A stretch of 9,636 bases of DNA from Nitrospinota bacterium (lineage in GTDB: Bacteria; UBA8248; JACPRG01): contig JASLXW010000122.1 in the NCBI GenBank assembly GCA_030740135.1, forward strand, positions 1 to 9,636, given 5' to 3'. Under the pieces are notes generated by a model, which saw only the letters and a program-made list of their open reading frames with translations, did not search any database and was not told the DNA's origin. The position numbers were made by a program, and so were the translations under genes. Shown one piece after another: positions 7,542-9,636 of the stretch. Positions within the stretch are counted from its first letter, which is position 1, and each line of letters opens with the position of its first letter.

Positions 7542-8927
7542 TTAAGAGAGCGCCGCGGGGGCGGGGATGCTCACCTCCACGGGATTGACAAACCGATCGA
7601 CCGCCTCCCGGGTGTTCACCACGCCCAGCTTCTCGAACAGGAAGCCGAACCGGTCCTCGAGATCCACGCGGATCGGCGCCCGCACTTCCTCGGGCAAGAC
7701 CGAGAACTGAAGCTTGAAGGGGCCGAAGGCGCGCTTTCTCTCCCTGTAAAAGAGCTGCTCGTCCGTATCCCCTTCTTTCCGGGAAGACTGGTACGTCTCG
7801 ATGACCCAACCCCGGACTTCGTCGCGCAACACCTCGGGGACGCGGTCATAGATCAGATTCTGGAAGGCGGTCGCCAGGTGGACCTCCGAGGCGCCGCTCT
7901 CTACTAACCGGTTGAAGGCCTCGTCCGGCAGCGTCGAGGCGCCATGCTGAACGGCGCCGCTCAATCCGTACGATTCCCGGCACAGATTGGAGATCTTCGC
8001 CAGGGTGTCGAAGTCGATACTCACCTGGGCCATGGTGCCGTCCGCCAGGAGGATCCCGCCGTGGCTGGTCCCGGTCTGAATGCTCAGCTTGCTGATCCCC
8101 TTCATCCCGCCGCCGCAAGAGGCCAGCGTCTCCCGATAATTCTCGATGAAAGCCCGGGCCTCCTCCACGGTCGTATTCTTGCCGCCGACTTCTCCGACCT
8201 CGCCGCCGACGGAGACGGTCACGCCCTCGGGCTCATGCTCCCGAATATACCGGGTCAGCTCCGCCGCCGGCTCGAAATTCATTCGCTGCTGTTCTTTGAT
8301 GTCGGTCCGGCTCAGATCCACCAGGGTGGATGAATCAATGTCGATGTTGTAAAAACCCGCCTTCAGCGCCTCCAGAATCACGTCCCGGAGCGCGTCGAGC
8401 TCTTGATCCGAGTCCTGGGCGAACTTCTTCGCGTTAATCTGAAAGTGATCCCCCTGGAGGAAAACCGGCCCCCGGTAGCCTTCCTTGATCGCGCCCGCGA
8501 GGATCGAAGCCGCGTACTCGGCGGGCCTCTGCTCGGTGTAACCGATCTCGGAACGCGCAATCTCGAAAATCAAGGCCCCGACATCCCGCGACATCGCCGC
8601 CCGGACAACGGCGCGCGAGACATCGAAAGTCATGCCCCGAATGTTGATGGCCGGCGTCGTGAAGCCTCCCGCCTCCCCCCGACCGATCGCCATGTAAAGG
8701 TCGTGGATCGAGGCCGTCCGGATCTCCAGCGTTTCGGCCGCGCGCCGAATGAGCCAGCGGCAATAGTCCCTCAATTCCTCAGTGGAATGATGGACGGCAT
8801 GGTACGCAAGCGTGTCGATGAGCCCCGCCCGAAGCCGCTCGGCGTCCTTCACTTGAACGGACCCGTCCGCGCCGACCTCGACAACCCCCTCCAATGCGGC
8901 GTCGCAATCCCCTTTGTCAGCCCACAT
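7542..8927 (-). CDS. fba: Class II (zinc) fructose-bisphosphate aldolase, long form (461 aa)
   Basis: This enzyme reversibly cleaves fructose-1,6-bisphosphate into dihydroxyacetone phosphate and glyceraldehyde-3-phosphate. Expected metal and phosphate sites of class II aldolases are visible: QGDH (158-161, first zinc histidine), [16 protein letters not shown] (191-206), GGEVGEVGG (241-249), GTSHGG (286-291, zinc histidine) and QHGAST (327-332, zinc histidine). It is about 100 residues longer than E. coli FbaA, with an N-terminal extension of about 70 residues before TASIHDL and a long C-terminal region after 365. A tagatose-bisphosphate or other sugar-bisphosphate substrate is possible from sequence, but fbp and pfkA next door favour fructose bisphosphate. 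The ATG at 8927 has AGGGGGA 6 bases upstream; a GTG one codon earlier (8930) is in frame but too close to that site. It leads the three-gene - strand set. Confidence 0.9.
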   Translation of the reverse strand: MWADKGDCDAALEGVVEVGADGSVQVKDAERLRAGLIDTLAYHAVHHSTEELRDYCRWLIRRAAETLEIRTASIHDLYMAIGRGEAGGFTTPAINIRGMTFDVSRAVVRAAMSRDVGALIFEIARSEIGYTEQRPAEYAASILAGAIKEGYRGPVFLQGDHFQINAKKFAQDSDQELDALRDVILEALKAGFYNIDIDSSTLVDLSRTDIKEQQRMNFEPAAELTRYIREHEPEGVTVSVGGEVGEVGGKNTTVEEARAFIENYRETLASCGGGMKGISKLSIQTGTSHGGILLADGTMAQVSIDFDTLAKISNLCRESYGLSGAVQHGASTLPDEAFNRLVESGASEVHLATAFQNLIYDRVPEVLRDEVRGWVIETYQSSRKEGDTDEQLFYRERKRAFGPFKLQFSVLPEEVRAPIRVDLEDRFGFLFEKLGVVNTREAVDRFVNPVEVSIPAPAALS

Positions 8928-9159
8928 CACACTTCCCCCTCCAATGAAGAACCCGCCGAATGGATCGAACGTTATGAGGACTCAATAAAAAAGTCCCTTC
9001 TCCACGCCCCCATGGGCTTCACGACGAGGATGAACGCACATCTTTACGGTTGAAGATATCACGAAGAGAATCGGTTGATCGAGACGGCGAAAAGAATCCA
9101 TGTCAAGATCTCGGCGCCGGACGTTACGAAACACCCCCGGGCGCGCATGACGCAAAGTC
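8928..9159 (-). other. Untranslated leader region of fba
   Basis: If the promoter at 9160-9188 is used, the fba mRNA carries a leader of roughly 225 bases. I see no gene in it. It holds AGGGGGA at 8940-8934, the aldolase ribosome-binding site. It also holds a small hairpin, GGACT (8978-8982) with AGTCC (8992-8996), whose loop is T-rich on the - strand. A perfect -35-like TTGACA lies at 9106-9101 on the - strand, but no good -10 follows at 16-19 bases, so I do not call a second promoter. I cannot match the leader to a known riboswitch. Confidence 0.4.
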
Positions 9160-9188
9160 ATTCTACCCCCTGCCCGGACGGCGTGCAA
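9160..9188 (-). promoter_or_regulatory. Sigma70-like promoter candidate for fba-fbp-pfkA
   Basis: On the - strand, TTGCAC (9188-9183) is followed after exactly 17 bases by TAGAAT (9165-9160). The -10 matches consensus at 5 of 6 positions; the -35 keeps only TTG. The upstream edge of the -35 lies 5 bases from the right copy of the 27-base repeat, so the repeat would sit at about -42 to -68, a usual place for an activator. Confidence 0.45.
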
Positions 9189-9193
9189 TGGAT

Positions 9194-9220
9194 TGTATGG
9201 GTTCAAGACAGGTGAGACAC
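9194..9220 (-). repeat. 27-base repeat, right (inverted) copy
   Basis: Read on the - strand this begins GTGTCTCA and ends TGTCTTGAACCCATACA, identical to 5-31 except for CC in place of TA at the ninth and tenth bases. It points toward the fba gene set, as the left copy points toward the efflux set. It lies about 170 bases downstream of the lptD stop codon. Confidence 0.8.
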
Positions 9221-9222
9221 CG

Positions 9223-9257
9223 GGGCCGTTTCTTCGGACTTTCCCAGGGCACGGCCC
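9223..9257. other. Inverted repeat between lptD and the right 27-base repeat
   Basis: GGGCCGT (9223-9229) pairs with ACGGCCC (9251-9257) around a 21-base spacer. It begins 2 bases beyond the right repeat copy. It may help end lptD transcription, although no T-run follows, or be a chance structure in GC-rich DNA. I see no gene in the 9221-9387 stretch around it. Confidence 0.3.
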
Positions 9258-9358
9258 GAAATCGACCGGCTCCCCTTCCCGGCATCGCGTCGGACCGAGA
9301 TCGAATCGACGCGCATCCCCAGCCCGAAGAATCAGGAGGGCCTGCGCTCACCCGCGGC

Positions 9359-9373
9359 GGGGGGAGGGGGGGG
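9359..9373 (+). other. Dense G-tract (G6-A-G8) just downstream of lptD
   Basis: Six G's, one A and eight G's run in a row on the + strand, flanked by GGCGG-type sequence, 15 bases past the lptD stop. On the lptD mRNA this is a C-rich tract. It could form a G-quadruplex on the + strand, possibly only two tetrads. It is also a place where homopolymer sequencing errors are likely. Confidence 0.4.
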
Positions 9374-9387
9374 ACGGCGCCGCCTCT

Positions 9388-9636
9388 TTACTCAGGCGTC
9401 GCCACCGAGCGGCCGAACTTGAAGACCGGAGAGTCGTCATCGCCAATCAGGCCCACCAGATTGAAACCGAACTGGAAGAGGGTTTCGTCATCCCTGCCCA
9501 CAAACTCGAGGGTGAAGCCCCAGCAACATCCTTGAAAGCGGAAGAGGATGTTCTTTTCCAAAAGCTCGGGATCCTCCCCCGTCCAACGGGCGCCGCCCTC
9601 CAGGAAGAAGACCTTCCAGACCCGGAACCCGGCCGA
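9388..9636 (-). CDS. lptD: LPS-assembly outer-membrane protein LptD, C-terminal 82 residues (partial)
   Basis: The frame enters from the right window edge and runs uninterrupted to TAA at 9390-9388, so only the 3' end of the gene is present. The visible protein has alternating hydrophobic/polar beta-strand pattern typical of an outer-membrane barrel. Its segment RFQGCCWGFTLEF matches the C-terminal LptD motif, where E. coli has DSCCWAIRVGY around the Cys724-Cys725 pair used in inter-domain disulfides. It continues LFQFGFNLVGL, like the FNIELRGL strand of E. coli LptD, then a short polar tail ending in VATPE. LptD inserts lipopolysaccharide into the outer leaflet together with LptE. Identity rests on this one motif, strand pattern and position at the protein's end; another OstA-family barrel is the main alternative. 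It is on the same strand as fba but separated by about 460 bases. Confidence 0.75.
   Translation of the reverse strand, partial: SAGFRVWKVFFLEGGARWTGEDPELLEKNILFRFQGCCWGFTLEFVGRDDETLFQFGFNLVGLIGDDDSPVFKFGRSVATPE

Noticed and set aside
6574..7545. 323-codon open frame on the + strand opposite fbp
   Set aside because: It lies opposite a complete bisphosphatase gene and shows only mirrored-codon composition.
7510..7809. N-terminal extension of the fbp frame back to 7809
   Set aside because: It overlaps the aldolase coding region in another frame; bisphosphatase homology begins only at about 7490-7509, where a GGAGG site supports the start.
9101..9106. Perfect TTGACA -35 hexamer on the - strand
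   Set aside because: At spacers of 16-19 bases the candidate -10 boxes are TCTCGA, CTCGAT, TCGATC and CGATCA, none of which is convincing.
8982..9206. 74-codon open frame on the - strand in the fba leader
   Set aside because: It begins with a TTG inside the repeat, has no ribosome-binding site that I can see, and the product resembles no protein I know.
9050..9535. 161-codon open frame on the + strand at the right end
   Set aside because: It runs through the repeat, the G-tract and the antisense of lptD; the product is low-complexity and the opposite frame carries the LptD motif.

Overview
The window looks like a stretch of chromosome from a GC-rich, diderm (Gram-negative) bacterium. The envelope genes support this: an RND efflux pump with its periplasmic adaptor, and the end of an LPS-assembly protein (LptD) that keeps the family's C-terminal Cys-Cys-Trp motif. 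I cannot name the phylum from the sequence alone. I see no transposase, integrase, phage gene, CRISPR array, tRNA or rRNA.

Layout. The left half is read on the + strand: an upstream region (1-133), a small three-helix membrane protein of unknown function (134-526), an RND membrane-fusion protein (632-2002) and an AcrB/HAE1-type RND transporter (2023-5235). No outer-membrane channel gene is present. The right half is read on the - strand and converges on it: class II fructose-bisphosphate aldolase (8927-7542), class I fructose-1,6-bisphosphatase (7509-6499) and ATP-type 6-phosphofructokinase (6335-5316). Strong hairpins lie in the 80-base convergent gap. Beyond an intergenic region of about 460 bases, the last 82 codons of lptD enter from the right edge, also on the - strand.

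How the genes work together. The adaptor and transporter should form an inner-membrane/periplasmic efflux unit that borrows a TolC-like channel encoded elsewhere. The aldolase, bisphosphatase and kinase all act at fructose-1,6-bisphosphate. The kinase makes it, the bisphosphatase destroys it, and the aldolase splits it or forms it. The cluster therefore holds both directions of the main control step between glycolysis and gluconeogenesis, which implies control at enzyme level or at the fbp-pfk gap.

The most unusual signal is not a gene. A 27-base sequence at 5-31 recurs, inverted, at 9194-9220 with 25 of 27 bases identical. Weaker ungapped similarity continues for about 35 more bases through promoter-like -35 and -10 boxes at the same offsets. 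Each copy points toward the gene set that follows it. It may be a shared activator site and promoter, or the ends of a mobile or repeat element. Apart from this the window is mostly ordinary housekeeping and efflux genes, and I do not see convincing evidence of a new multi-gene system.
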